Source: an uncultured Geobacteraceae bacterium
GTDB lineage: Bacteria; Desulfobacterota; Desulfuromonadia; Geobacterales; Pseudopelobacteraceae
Length of the DNA stretch: 6,911 nt
Assembly (NCBI GenBank): GCA_903879825.1
Contig: CAIRND010000630.1
Coordinates: 1-6,911 of the forward strand
Direction of reading: 5' to 3'
Part shown: positions 1-6,087 of the stretch, in pieces
How positions within the stretch are numbered: the first letter of the stretch is position 1
How the letters are laid out: each line of letters opens with the position of its first letter
Program-made: the position numbers and the translations under genes
The notes under the pieces: generated by a model
What the model saw: the letters and a program-made list of their open reading frames with translations, nothing else
Told to the model about the DNA's origin: nothing
Databases searched by the model: none

Positions 1-95
1 CCGACATTTACGGAAGGATACGCGTGCATCATTTTGATCGGGTATTCCAGTCTCTCATTCTTCAGGGTCCGTTTTACGTCTTTGTTGTGTGACAT
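1..95 (-). CDS. 5' end of an unidentified protein gene (cut by left edge)
   Basis: An ATG at 95-93 opens a frame that stays open to the window edge, giving 31 complete residues that begin MSHNKDVKRTLKNERLEYP. The start is well supported: an AAGGAGG Shine-Dalgarno at 104-110 lies 8 nt upstream, the strongest ribosome binding site in the window. The visible N-terminus is hydrophilic and basic, with no signal peptide or membrane segment, so a cytoplasmic protein is likely. I do not recognise the family from so short a piece. The gene has a perfect sigma-54 promoter about 200 nt upstream, so it is probably co-regulated with the alcohol dehydrogenase operon and the porin-like gene. It would be the next gene downstream of the radical SAM protein on the same strand, but its own promoter suggests a separate transcript. 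Confidence 0.8.
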   Translation of the reverse strand, partial: MSHNKDVKRTLKNERLEYPIKMMHAYPSVNV

Positions 96-297
96 GGGTA
101 CTTCCTCCTTTTTGGTGTGAGTTTCGTTTGATTTGTCCTGATTGCATTAAAAGATGATACGTGTGCTGCGGCGGTATTCGCTTCGAACTGTGGCCATCAC
201 CTCCCCATAACCTGGTTTTACGATCATATCTCTGCTATACAAACGAGCCGATCTTTACCGCTTCAAGGCTCATCATGATCGAGTTGTTAATAGATTA

Positions 298-313
298 GCA
301 AGTACGGTGCCAA
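298..313 (-). promoter_or_regulatory. Sigma-54 (-24/-12) promoter of the left gene
   Basis: On the minus strand the sequence reads TTGGCAC-CGTAC-TTGC. This matches the sigma-54 consensus TGGCAC-N5-TTGC exactly, with the invariant GG (311-310) and GC (299-298) separated by the required 10 nt. The predicted transcription start is near 286-287, leaving a leader of about 190 nt before the ATG at 95. Activation would need an enhancer-binding protein such as the one encoded at 1966-3351. Confidence 0.85.
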
Positions 314-388
314 CTTTATAATGCATTTAAAATCAAATAGTTAGCATGAAAGTGTTCGAAGAGGACGTCGGGAAGGTAAATGAATCGA

Positions 389-404
389 GGTAATATGAAA
401 CAGG
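389..404 (-). promoter_or_regulatory. Candidate enhancer (upstream activating site) for the left promoter
   Basis: The minus strand reads CCTGTTTCATATTACC. It shares the 8-mer TGTTTCAT (402-395) and the following T.AC with the near-palindrome at 6037-6052 upstream of the porin promoter. It lies about 85 nt upstream of the -24 element, within the usual range for sigma-54 activator sites. Assignment to the local regulator is inference from shared sequence and position only. Confidence 0.35.
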
Positions 405-419
405 TTTATATAAATATCG

Positions 420-464
420 CCCCACTCGGTGCTTTTAGCGCTATGGATTTTATCTACAGTGGGG
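420..464. repeat. 7-bp perfect inverted repeat, CCCCACT...AGTGGGG
   Basis: CCCCACT at 420-426 pairs perfectly with AGTGGGG at 458-464 around a 31-nt loop. It lies 78-122 nt past the stop codon of the radical SAM gene and could be a weak terminator or transcript-end hairpin for it. However, the loop is long and no clean U-tract follows on the minus strand. It could equally be a protein-binding dyad upstream of the left promoter. Confidence 0.35.
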
Positions 465-541
465 AGTTTTGACTCAGTTGGCGAAGCTGGCTCGTATTCA
501 TGTGGGAGAAGGTGTGCGTGGGACACCGGTCAAAGTGAGTG

Positions 542-1654
542 CTAATTGCTATCAGGCGGGGTGGTCTGATATGCCATTGCGTACACAGTTCGTCGTAGCG
601 GACAGCGATCATCTGCGGCATGAAGGTCTGCAGCGCTTCCCCATGCGCGCCCCATGCAGCCGCCGGCGCAGAGCTCTTTTCCCGGACAACTCTGACATGC
701 AGCGATAGAGTCGCAGCGGCTGTTGCTGATACGGAGCAGTGAGGACCAGAGCGGCGCCCCCTCGGCAAGGGAGACGGCCAGGCCCTTTTCAAAAACGCCG
801 CTGACAGAAAATTCATCGCTGTGACATAACAGGCAGGGATAGAGTATTCCGGATGGCGTGAGGTAGGGATTTTCAATAAAGGTGCAGGCGTTCTGTCTGG
901 CAGCGGTGTCTGTTCGCCACTTGAGCGCGGCTACGCTGCCGATTCTGTCGTACCGTTCCCTGAAATGAGCATCATTGTCATAGCGCTCGATTAATTTCAG
1001 GTACTGCCCGATTTCGGGAGGCGCAATAGCAGAAGTATCTGCCGCTCGCCCACAGAGTACCATGGCACCGGTGGTGACGGAGCCGACGCCGATTTTCTCC
1101 GCACGTTCGAGCAGTTCCGGGATCTCTTCGAGGTTATGGCGCATTTCAGTGAAAAAAATCGAAACTTTTGGACCAAGCCCTTTCTGCACAAGCTGTGCAA
1201 TGCCATTCAGGGCAGCATTAAACGCTCCATCCCCCCGTATCAGGTCATGCGACCCGGCTGATGCACCATCGAGGCTGACCTGAATCGATAAACCGGAAAA
1301 ATCCACTTCGCGCAGGGCGGCAGCGTATTCCTCTCCCATACGCATGGCATTAGTTTGAAGGGCGATGGAGGCAAATCCGAGCGAACGGGAGAATTGAATG
1401 ATTTCGAGCCAGTGAGGGTGACAGAGTGGTTCGCCGCCGGTAATGCGGATTCCGGTCACGCCGAGAGCTGCACATTCCCCGATAAGCCGAAGCACTGTTG
1501 CCAGCGGCACATGCGGAGAGGATGATGCTTCTCCCGCACTGACCCAACAATGACGACAGCTAAGATTGCAGGCCCCGGTAATGGCGAGTGTCAATGTTTT
1601 AGGAGGCCGTACGCCAGCCAGATACAGGTGATGGAGAGCTTCTGTAAGTTTCAT
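542..1654 (-). CDS. Radical SAM protein with SPASM domain
   Basis: A 370-residue protein with an N-terminal radical SAM barrel and a C-terminal SPASM domain. The CX3CX2C cluster motif binding the SAM-cleaving [4Fe-4S] is C29, C33, C36, and the GGEP SAM-binding motif is at 73-76. The SPASM pattern is complete: C257-x11-G269-x4-C274, then C320-x2-C323-x5-C329-x3-C333 and C351, enough to hold two auxiliary Fe-S clusters. Known relatives of this architecture (PqqE, mycofactocin MftC, anaerobic sulfatase maturases) modify peptides or proteins, but some family members act on other substrates (for example AhbD in heme synthesis), so the target here is unknown. The ATG at 1654 is preferred over an upstream TTG at 1672 because a TAGGA motif lies 8 nt before it. 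It stands apart from the regulator gene (311-nt gap) and from the left gene (446-nt gap). No sulfatase or obvious precursor peptide is visible beside it. Confidence 0.9.
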   Translation of the reverse strand: MKLTEALHHLYLAGVRPPKTLTLAITGACNLSCRHCWVSAGEASSSPHVPLATVLRLIGECAALGVTGIRITGGEPLCHPHWLEIIQFSRSLGFASIALQTNAMRMGEEYAAALREVDFSGLSIQVSLDGASAGSHDLIRGDGAFNAALNGIAQLVQKGLGPKVSIFFTEMRHNLEEIPELLERAEKIGVGSVTTGAMVLCGRAADTSAIAPPEIGQYLKLIERYDNDAHFRERYDRIGSVAALKWRTDTAARQNACTFIENPYLTPSGILYPCLLCHSDEFSVSGVFEKGLAVSLAEGAPLWSSLLRISNSRCDSIAACQSCPGKELCAGGCMGRAWGSAADLHAADDRCPLRRTVYAMAYQTTPPDSN

Positions 1655-1700
1655 GCGATGAATCCTAAACAACAGTTAAATCTAAATTCTGTAAACCTCA

Positions 1701-1844
1701 CCACAGAGTCACTGAGATCACAGAGAAAAACTTTTTATATCCCACACCGTATAGTTGATACAATACTACCTGGCTTTTACTTGTTGGAGGAACCCAGTTT
1801 TTAAAACATTCAATATTTTCTCTATGTTCTCTGTGACTCTGTGG
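1701..1844. repeat. Inverted pair of 29-nt CACAGAG-rich repeats
   Basis: The left arm (1701-1729) begins CCACAGAGTCAC and ends AGAGAAAA. The reverse complement of 1816-1844 matches it at 26 of 29 positions. The arms enclose 86 nt of AT-rich unique sequence. The 7-mer CACAGAG recurs within the left arm, so the arm itself looks like a degenerate short tandem repeat. Similar CCACAGAG-type intergenic repeats are, to my recollection, dispersed in Geobacter-like and some other genomes. The unit could be a dispersed palindromic element or a small non-autonomous mobile element; no target-site duplication was identified. Confidence 0.7.
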
Positions 1845-1876
1845 TTGAAGTGTCTTTTTTGATTTGTTCTGGGGTG

Positions 1877-1895
1877 GTGTGGAAAAACGCCACAC
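1877..1895. repeat. Short hairpin GTGTGG / CCACAC
   Basis: GTGTGG (1877-1882) and CCACAC (1890-1895) form a perfect 6-bp stem with a 7-nt loop, flanked by GGGG (1871-1874) and CCCC (1908-1911), which could add an outer stem. It lies about 70 nt past the regulator stop codon. No T-run follows on the minus strand, so it is at best a weak terminator or an mRNA 3'-end stabiliser. Confidence 0.3.
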
Positions 1896-1965
1896 TGGGT
1901 ATTTTGTCCCCAGCATGGCTATTGTATGGTGTAGCGAAAAGCAACAGTACTTGCCCCCTTACTCC

Positions 1966-3351
1966 TCACGCTTCCAGGCCGTAGCGTTCCAGTTTGCTGT
2001 ACAGAGTCTTGCGGTCTATTTCGAGCAGTTTGGCCGCCTGACTTTTGTTTTGCTCCACCAGCTCAAGAACCTTCTGAATATGCTCCCTTTCAACAACCCA
2101 GAGAGGTGAGGCGCTAAAGGGTGAACTCTCAATCCGGGGAGCGCTTGCCGTCGGTGATGAGTACACGGCTTTTTGAGGTGCAAACGGAAACAGGTCCGGG
2201 GTGATAATCGGTTCGTTGGCGAGAATACAGGCTCTGCGAATGGTGTTGCGCAGCTCCCTGACGTTTCCCGGCCACTGATATGCGCAGAGCGACGCCATCG
2301 CCTCATCGGTGATTTCCCAGCTGCGCGCATCATTTTCATTGCACTGCTGGATGAAAAACCAGGCGAGCGGAACGATGTCGTCGGGTCGCTGCCGTAATGG
2401 GGGGACGGGAATCGGCAGCAGGTTAATGCGGTGGTACAGGTCTTCTCTGAATTCACCGCGATTGACACAGTCGGACAGAATCTTGTTGGAGGCAAAGACA
2501 AAGCGAACATTAACACGGATATCGTGGTTGCCCCCCATGCGGCGGAAGGTGCTGGTTTCAAGGATACGGAGGAGCTTGACCTGAACGTCGAGGGGCATTT
2601 CAGAAACTTCGTCCATAAACAGCGTCCCGGTATCAGCCAGTTCAAACAGCCCCGCCCTGCCTTTGTTAGCTCCGGTATAGGCGCCCTGCATATGGCCGAA
2701 CAGCTCGCTCTCTGCGGTATTTGCATCAAACCTGCCGCAGTTTACCGTGACAAACGGCTTGCTTACGCGGCGACTGGCATCATGTACTGCCCGGGCAATC
2801 AGCTCCTTGCCGGTACCACTCTCCCCGCTGACAAGCACGTGCTCATCGGTGCTGCCCCAGCGTTGAACCGTATCCAGCACTTTTTGAATCGCCTGGCTTT
2901 TGCCGACGATACGGTGATTTTCAAAACGTTTTATCTCTTTTTTGAGATTGATATTTTCCAGGCGCAAACGGTTCTTTTCACACGCCTTGTCGATCAGCAT
3001 TTCCAGCTCATCAAGCTTGATCGGCTTGGTCAGATAATCATAGGCGCCATGCTTGATGCATTCCACCGCAGTTTCGATCGTGCCGTGGCCGGTGAACATG
3101 ATTATTTCCGGTATGTTTGATTCGGCCCGCATCAGCTTGAGAGCTTCAACTCCGTCCATTCCCGGCATGCGGACATCCTGGAGTACCACGTTAAAAATCT
3201 CTTCCTGATACGCGACCAGGCCCTCTTCACCACTGGCAGTAACCGTTACCTTATATCCGGAACGTGACAGTTCCATCTGCAGTAATTCCCGGAGAGATTT
3301 ATCATCCTCGACGATCAAAACTTTTGTATCATTGCGAACTATTTTTGACAT
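1966..3351 (-). CDS. Sigma-54-dependent response regulator (NtrC family)
   Basis: A 461-residue cytoplasmic regulator with three domains. The receiver (about 9-125) has acidic pocket D16/D17, phospho-acceptor D59, T87 and K109. The AAA+ sigma-54-interaction domain (about 147-380) has Walker A GESGTGKE (176-183), the sigma-54 contact loop GAYTGA (223-228), Walker B D247-E248 and arginine-finger candidates R302 and R308. A Fis-type helix-turn-helix lies at about 420-457. When phosphorylated, such proteins bind enhancers and hydrolyse ATP to open sigma-54 promoters. The ATG at 3351 is chosen because TAAGGA lies 7 nt upstream and the receiver starts properly there; a longer frame to 3501 only re-reads kinase codons. 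It overlaps the kinase gene by 13 nt, so coupled translation and cognate pairing are expected. The loop has Tyr where GAFTGA is usual. The three sigma-54 promoters in this window are its likely targets. Confidence 0.95.
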   Translation of the reverse strand: MSKIVRNDTKVLIVEDDKSLRELLQMELSRSGYKVTVTASGEEGLVAYQEEIFNVVLQDVRMPGMDGVEALKLMRAESNIPEIIMFTGHGTIETAVECIKHGAYDYLTKPIKLDELEMLIDKACEKNRLRLENINLKKEIKRFENHRIVGKSQAIQKVLDTVQRWGSTDEHVLVSGESGTGKELIARAVHDASRRVSKPFVTVNCGRFDANTAESELFGHMQGAYTGANKGRAGLFELADTGTLFMDEVSEMPLDVQVKLLRILETSTFRRMGGNHDIRVNVRFVFASNKILSDCVNRGEFREDLYHRINLLPIPVPPLRQRPDDIVPLAWFFIQQCNENDARSWEITDEAMASLCAYQWPGNVRELRNTIRRACILANEPIITPDLFPFAPQKAVYSSPTASAPRIESSPFSASPLWVVEREHIQKVLELVEQNKSQAAKLLEIDRKTLYSKLERYGLEA

Positions 3352-4553
3352 ACCGGCATCCTTACCGTGAATTTTGATCCTGTGCCTTGCTGGCTTTCTA
3401 CCGTGATATCGCCCCCATGGCGTTTTACGATGTTGTAGGTGACGGCAAGCCCGAGGCCAAGGCCCTGCCCGACCTCCTTGGTGGTGAAAAACGGGTCCCA
3501 AATCTGGTCGATGTCATCTTTAGAGATACCACAACCGGTATCCCTGATCTGAAACAGTACCGTGGGCCCGTGTGTGCTGGTTGAAATTTCAACAACTCCG
3601 GAGCCGTGGATCGCCTGATGAGCGTTCATCAGCAGGTTCATGCATATCTGGCGCAAGCCGGACGGGTCGCCGAGGACGTCAGGAAGGTCTTCCTGCAGGC
3701 TTAGCTGGATATCGACTTTTTCATAGCGCGATTTATGCCGCACCAGCTCTAAAACCTCACGAAGGATTTCGTTAAGATTTATGCTGCTGAAAGAACCATC
3801 CGACTTGCGGCTGAATGAGAGCAAGCTGTCAATGATGCCCTTGCAGCGATACGACTCACGGATGATAACCTGCAGATATTTGGGGAAAACATCAAAGCGT
3901 GGATCTTCGGCCAGCGTTTGCTCATCGTTGAAGCGTCGGAGCAGCGCTTCGGCATAGCCCGCTACCGAGGAAAGCGGGTTATTTATCTCGTGGGCGACCC
4001 CCGCCGCCAGAACGCCGATGCTGGAGAGCTTTTCCGACTGCATCAGGTTCAGTTCCTGCTGGCGTTTTTCTGTCACGTCTCGCAAAAAAACGAGCGCCCG
4101 ATTCTTCATGCCCTTATTTCCCTCGATTGGCGTTGCAGTAACATCAAAGTAGCGGGTTTTGCCTGAAACAGGTTGCGAAACAATCGACAGCTCGACCCGT
4201 TCACCGGCAAGGGCCCGCCCCACCGGACACTCAAGCGGCGATGATCGTAAGCCGGTGTGGAAAAGTTCACTGCATGAGCTGCCGGGGAGCGTCTGCTGCG
4301 GAAAATAACGGGGACAGATGTGGTTGCGATGCTGCACTATGCCTCTGTTGTCATAGACAACTACGCCATCACTGATGGAGTCAAACATTGCCTGAAGTTC
4401 GCTGCTTTTACTGCGCAGCCCCAGATTTGCCGCCTCCAGCTCATAAATCTTCTGCTTAACCTCGGCATAGAAACCAATTTTGGAGCTGTCCAGCCCAAGC
4501 AGCCGCTCAAGTGATGATTCGTCTATTTTTGTTCGAATGGCGATTTTTTCCAT
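3339..4553 (-). CDS. Soluble PAS-containing histidine kinase
   Basis: A 404-residue sensor kinase without transmembrane segments, so it should sense a cytoplasmic signal. A short helical N-terminus leads into a PAS-like domain (about 50-165). The HisKA domain follows with H-box AAGVAHEINNPL and phospho-acceptor H188. The HATPase domain shows the N box around N306-N310, G1 box DTGCGI (338-343), F box DPFFTTK (353-359) and G2 box GQGLGLGLA (362-370), so all catalytic elements are intact. The PAS domain has cysteines at 80, 94 and 109, which could bind a metal or Fe-S centre or act as redox switches; this is inference. Its ATG shares one base with the dehydrogenase stop (TGATG), with AAAGGG 7 nt upstream, indicating translational coupling. 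The regulator downstream overlaps by 13 nt and is almost certainly its partner. Confidence 0.95.
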   Translation of the reverse strand: MEKIAIRTKIDESSLERLLGLDSSKIGFYAEVKQKIYELEAANLGLRSKSSELQAMFDSISDGVVVYDNRGIVQHRNHICPRYFPQQTLPGSSCSELFHTGLRSSPLECPVGRALAGERVELSIVSQPVSGKTRYFDVTATPIEGNKGMKNRALVFLRDVTEKRQQELNLMQSEKLSSIGVLAAGVAHEINNPLSSVAGYAEALLRRFNDEQTLAEDPRFDVFPKYLQVIIRESYRCKGIIDSLLSFSRKSDGSFSSINLNEILREVLELVRHKSRYEKVDIQLSLQEDLPDVLGDPSGLRQICMNLLMNAHQAIHGSGVVEISTSTHGPTVLFQIRDTGCGISKDDIDQIWDPFFTTKEVGQGLGLGLAVTYNIVKRHGGDITVESQQGTGSKFTVRMPVCQK

Positions 4554-5719
4554 CAGTACGCCCTTTCCAGGATACGCAGCAGATCCTCTTCGTCGGCTTC
4601 ACGCGGGGAGGTCACTATGCAGACATCTTTGAGTGCCTGGCGCGCCAGCTCCGGGAGGTCTTTGCGCAGTACGCCGATGCTGCGCAGGCTGCGCGGGGCT
4701 CCGCTGGTTTCGAGCAGCGAGTCGAGTGTCTCCTGAATCATTTCACTGGCGTTACTGATATTGCCGCTGGCCCGGTGCCCGAGACCCCAGGCAAGTTCCT
4801 GAAGTTTTTCGGTAACGACCGGAATGTCATAGCGGATTACCTCCGGCAGCAAAATGGCATTGATACTGCCATGGTTGGCATCATAGAGGCCGCCAATCGG
4901 GTGAGCCAGCGCATGGACGATGCCAAGCATTGAATTGGAAAAAGCCATTCCGGCATGCAGGCTGGCCCGCGCCAGATTTTCGAGGTCATCCGGTCTGCGT
5001 TCATGGACCGCATTGGCAAGGCTGCCGGTCAGAAGGCGCAGTGCCTTGATGGCATGGACATCGGTGAGGGTCGTGGAAGCGATGGAAAAGAACGCCTCCA
5101 TCGCATGGCTTAAGGCGTCGGTGGCAGTGGTGCCGACAAACTCATCCGGAAGGGTTGCGAGGGTGTCCGGGTCGGTCAGGCTGATGTCAGGGGCGACGCA
5201 GCGGCTCATGATACAGATTTTACGCAGATGTGTGGTGTCACTTATAATGGCGAATTGTGAAACATCCGAACCGGTGCCGCAGGTGGTCGGGCAGAGCACG
5301 AGCGGCGGAAGGGGGCAAATAATCCTGTCCGGACCTTCAAAGTCGCTGATCCTGCCTCCGTTGGAAACAAGGATGGCGATCGCCTTGGCCGCATCCATAG
5401 AGCTGCCGCCACCAAGCCCGACAATGACGTCGGCACCATGACGCAGATATTCTTTAACGCCATCCTCGACTTCGTGGTCCTTGGGGTTTGGGGTTATTCC
5501 GTCATAATAGATAAACTCAAGTCCCGCATCGAGAAGGCTTCGCATGGCCACGCCAACCCAGCCGGCTTGAAAAAGTCCCTTGTCGCTGACCAGAAAGATC
5601 TTTTTTCCCCCAAGTCTGCGAGCGCACGCGCCCACCTGGCTCAGCATCCCTCTGCCGAAAATTATTTCAGGCACCTCGAATTTATAATTATGCAATGTGT
5701 TGTCCTGATGTTTTTCCAT
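4553..5719 (-). CDS. Iron-type (group III) alcohol dehydrogenase
   Basis: A 388-residue NAD(P)-dependent alcohol dehydrogenase of the Fe-ADH family (relatives: FucO, 1,3-propanediol dehydrogenase, butanol dehydrogenases), full length for the family. The N-terminal nucleotide-binding domain has GGGSSMD at 103-109 and PTTCGTGS at 144-151. The metal ligands by family alignment are D201, H205, H269 and H283, with spacing very close to FucO. It interconverts a primary alcohol or diol with its aldehyde; the substrate cannot be read from sequence. The ATG at 5719 is preferred over a TTG at 5776: AAAGG lies 8 nt upstream of it, it gives the usual family length, and it leaves a sensible leader after the sigma-54 promoter at 5800-5815. 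It is the first gene of an operon with the kinase and regulator, so the two-component system probably controls alcohol metabolism and itself. Confidence 0.95.
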   Translation of the reverse strand: MEKHQDNTLHNYKFEVPEIIFGRGMLSQVGACARRLGGKKIFLVSDKGLFQAGWVGVAMRSLLDAGLEFIYYDGITPNPKDHEVEDGVKEYLRHGADVIVGLGGGSSMDAAKAIAILVSNGGRISDFEGPDRIICPLPPLVLCPTTCGTGSDVSQFAIISDTTHLRKICIMSRCVAPDISLTDPDTLATLPDEFVGTTATDALSHAMEAFFSIASTTLTDVHAIKALRLLTGSLANAVHERRPDDLENLARASLHAGMAFSNSMLGIVHALAHPIGGLYDANHGSINAILLPEVIRYDIPVVTEKLQELAWGLGHRASGNISNASEMIQETLDSLLETSGAPRSLRSIGVLRKDLPELARQALKDVCIVTSPREADEEDLLRILERAY

Positions 5720-5799
5720 TACCGGCCTTTCGTGGCGAATTAACCTCTCGCACTCCACATTGACGTGGGGAATCAACGTGGTGATGTATTAAAGCATAA

Positions 5800-5815
5800 G
5801 CAATGCTCGTGCCGA
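5800..5815 (-). promoter_or_regulatory. Sigma-54 promoter of the dehydrogenase-kinase-regulator operon
   Basis: On the minus strand the sequence reads TCGGCAC-GAGCA-TTGC. It differs from TGGCAC-N5-TTGC only at the first T, and the GG (5813-5812) and GC (5801-5800) keep the exact 10-nt separation. The predicted start near 5788 gives a leader of about 70 nt to the ATG at 5719. Because the operon encodes a sigma-54 activator, positive autoregulation is likely. Confidence 0.75.
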
Positions 5816-5957
5816 ATGCAAAACCTGGTTCTATCTTTTTTGTTCTGTCTGTCGATTCCGTCCATTTTTTTAATTCCTGCCGTCTGTACGGTCCCTTTAA
5901 CGTTAGGCACCCAGCTTATGGGACAATTCTCCACGGTGTAGAACTCTTCCTCATTAC

Positions 5958-5968
5958 TGTATCATACA
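5958..5968. promoter_or_regulatory. Candidate enhancer palindrome TGTATCATACA
   Basis: TGTAT and ATACA are perfect 5-bp inverted arms around a central C. The site resembles the TGTTTCAT-type motif at 6037-6052. It lies about 126 nt from the porin -24 element and about 150 nt from the dehydrogenase -24 element, so it could serve both divergent promoters. Functional assignment is inference. Confidence 0.3.
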
Positions 5969-6036
5969 ATGATTACGGCATGTTAGAAAATATGACGCAT
6001 TTCTACACACAGTACACTGCACAAGACTTGATCGAG

Positions 6037-6052
6037 GTGTTTCATGTAACAC
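6037..6052. promoter_or_regulatory. Candidate enhancer near-palindrome GTGTTTCATGTAACAC
   Basis: A 16-nt sequence that equals its reverse complement at 14 of 16 positions (arms GTGTT and AACAC, core CATG). It is the best dyad in the intergenic region. It sits about 45 nt upstream of the porin -24 element and contains the 8-mer TGTTTCAT, also found at 402-395 upstream of the left sigma-54 promoter. The Fis-type DNA-binding domain of the local regulator binds as a dimer, so a site of this type is expected. Confidence 0.45.
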
Positions 6053-6087
6053 GCTAATATTTAACAATAAAACCAATGTTTTATTTT

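Larger units (their letters stand above)
96..541. other. Regulatory intergenic region between left gene and radical SAM gene
   Basis: This 446-nt gap holds no convincing full-size gene. Reading on the minus strand it contains, in order, a 7-bp inverted repeat (420-464), a candidate enhancer (389-404), a sigma-54 promoter (298-313) and then a leader of roughly 190 nt before the left gene's start at 95. Inside the leader are a GAGCC/GGCTC inverted repeat (245-249 with 267-271) and a 26-codon minus-strand frame (227 to 147). That frame contains an internal ATG at 197 preceded by GGAGGTG. A 61-codon minus-strand GTG frame (526 to 341) also fits but lacks a ribosome binding site. No riboswitch class was recognised. 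Confidence 0.6.
1655..1965. other. Gap between regulator and radical SAM gene, with repeats
   Basis: This 311-nt stretch contains no convincing gene. It holds an inverted pair of 29-nt CACAGAG-type repeats (1701-1729 and 1816-1844) and a GTGTGG/CCACAC hairpin (1877-1895). A weak minus-strand sigma-70-like candidate for the radical SAM gene is also present: TTGTAT at 1763-1758, an 18-nt spacer, and TATAAA at 1739-1734. The short frames here translate the repeats (giving HREHRE-like peptides) and are not genes. No clear U-tract terminator follows the regulator stop. Confidence 0.6.

Noticed and set aside
1877..1911. Intrinsic terminator after the regulator gene
   Set aside because: A hairpin exists, but no U-tract follows it on the minus strand, so it is reported only as a hairpin.
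1698..1916. 72-codon minus-strand frame giving an HREHRE-like peptide
   Set aside because: It is translation of the CACAGAG repeats, a known kind of spurious gene call.
1941..1958. Sigma-54-like sequence on the minus strand just past the regulator stop (GGCAAGTACTGTTGC)
   Set aside because: GG and GC are separated by 11 nt instead of the required 10, and the -24 block is GGCAA rather than GGCAC.
2016..3120. Long frames overlapping the regulator gene (minus 2016-2729, plus 2431-3120)
   Set aside because: Shadows of the regulator, whose frame shows all domain motifs; the alternative frames show none.
3352..3501. 50-residue N-terminal extension of the response regulator
   Set aside because: It re-reads kinase codons in another frame. 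The ATG at 3351 has a good ribosome binding site and begins directly before the receiver domain.
4920..5441. 173-codon plus-strand frame antisense to the alcohol dehydrogenase
   Set aside because: Antisense shadow of an intact, motif-complete gene with no ribosome binding site or domain.
5720..5776. 19-residue extension of the alcohol dehydrogenase from a TTG
   Set aside because: TTG start without a ribosome binding site; the ATG at 5719 has AAAGG at proper spacing and gives normal family length.
5803..6057. 84-codon plus-strand frame in the divergent intergenic region
   Set aside because: No Shine-Dalgarno, no recognisable domain, and it overlaps the dehydrogenase promoter and the candidate enhancers.
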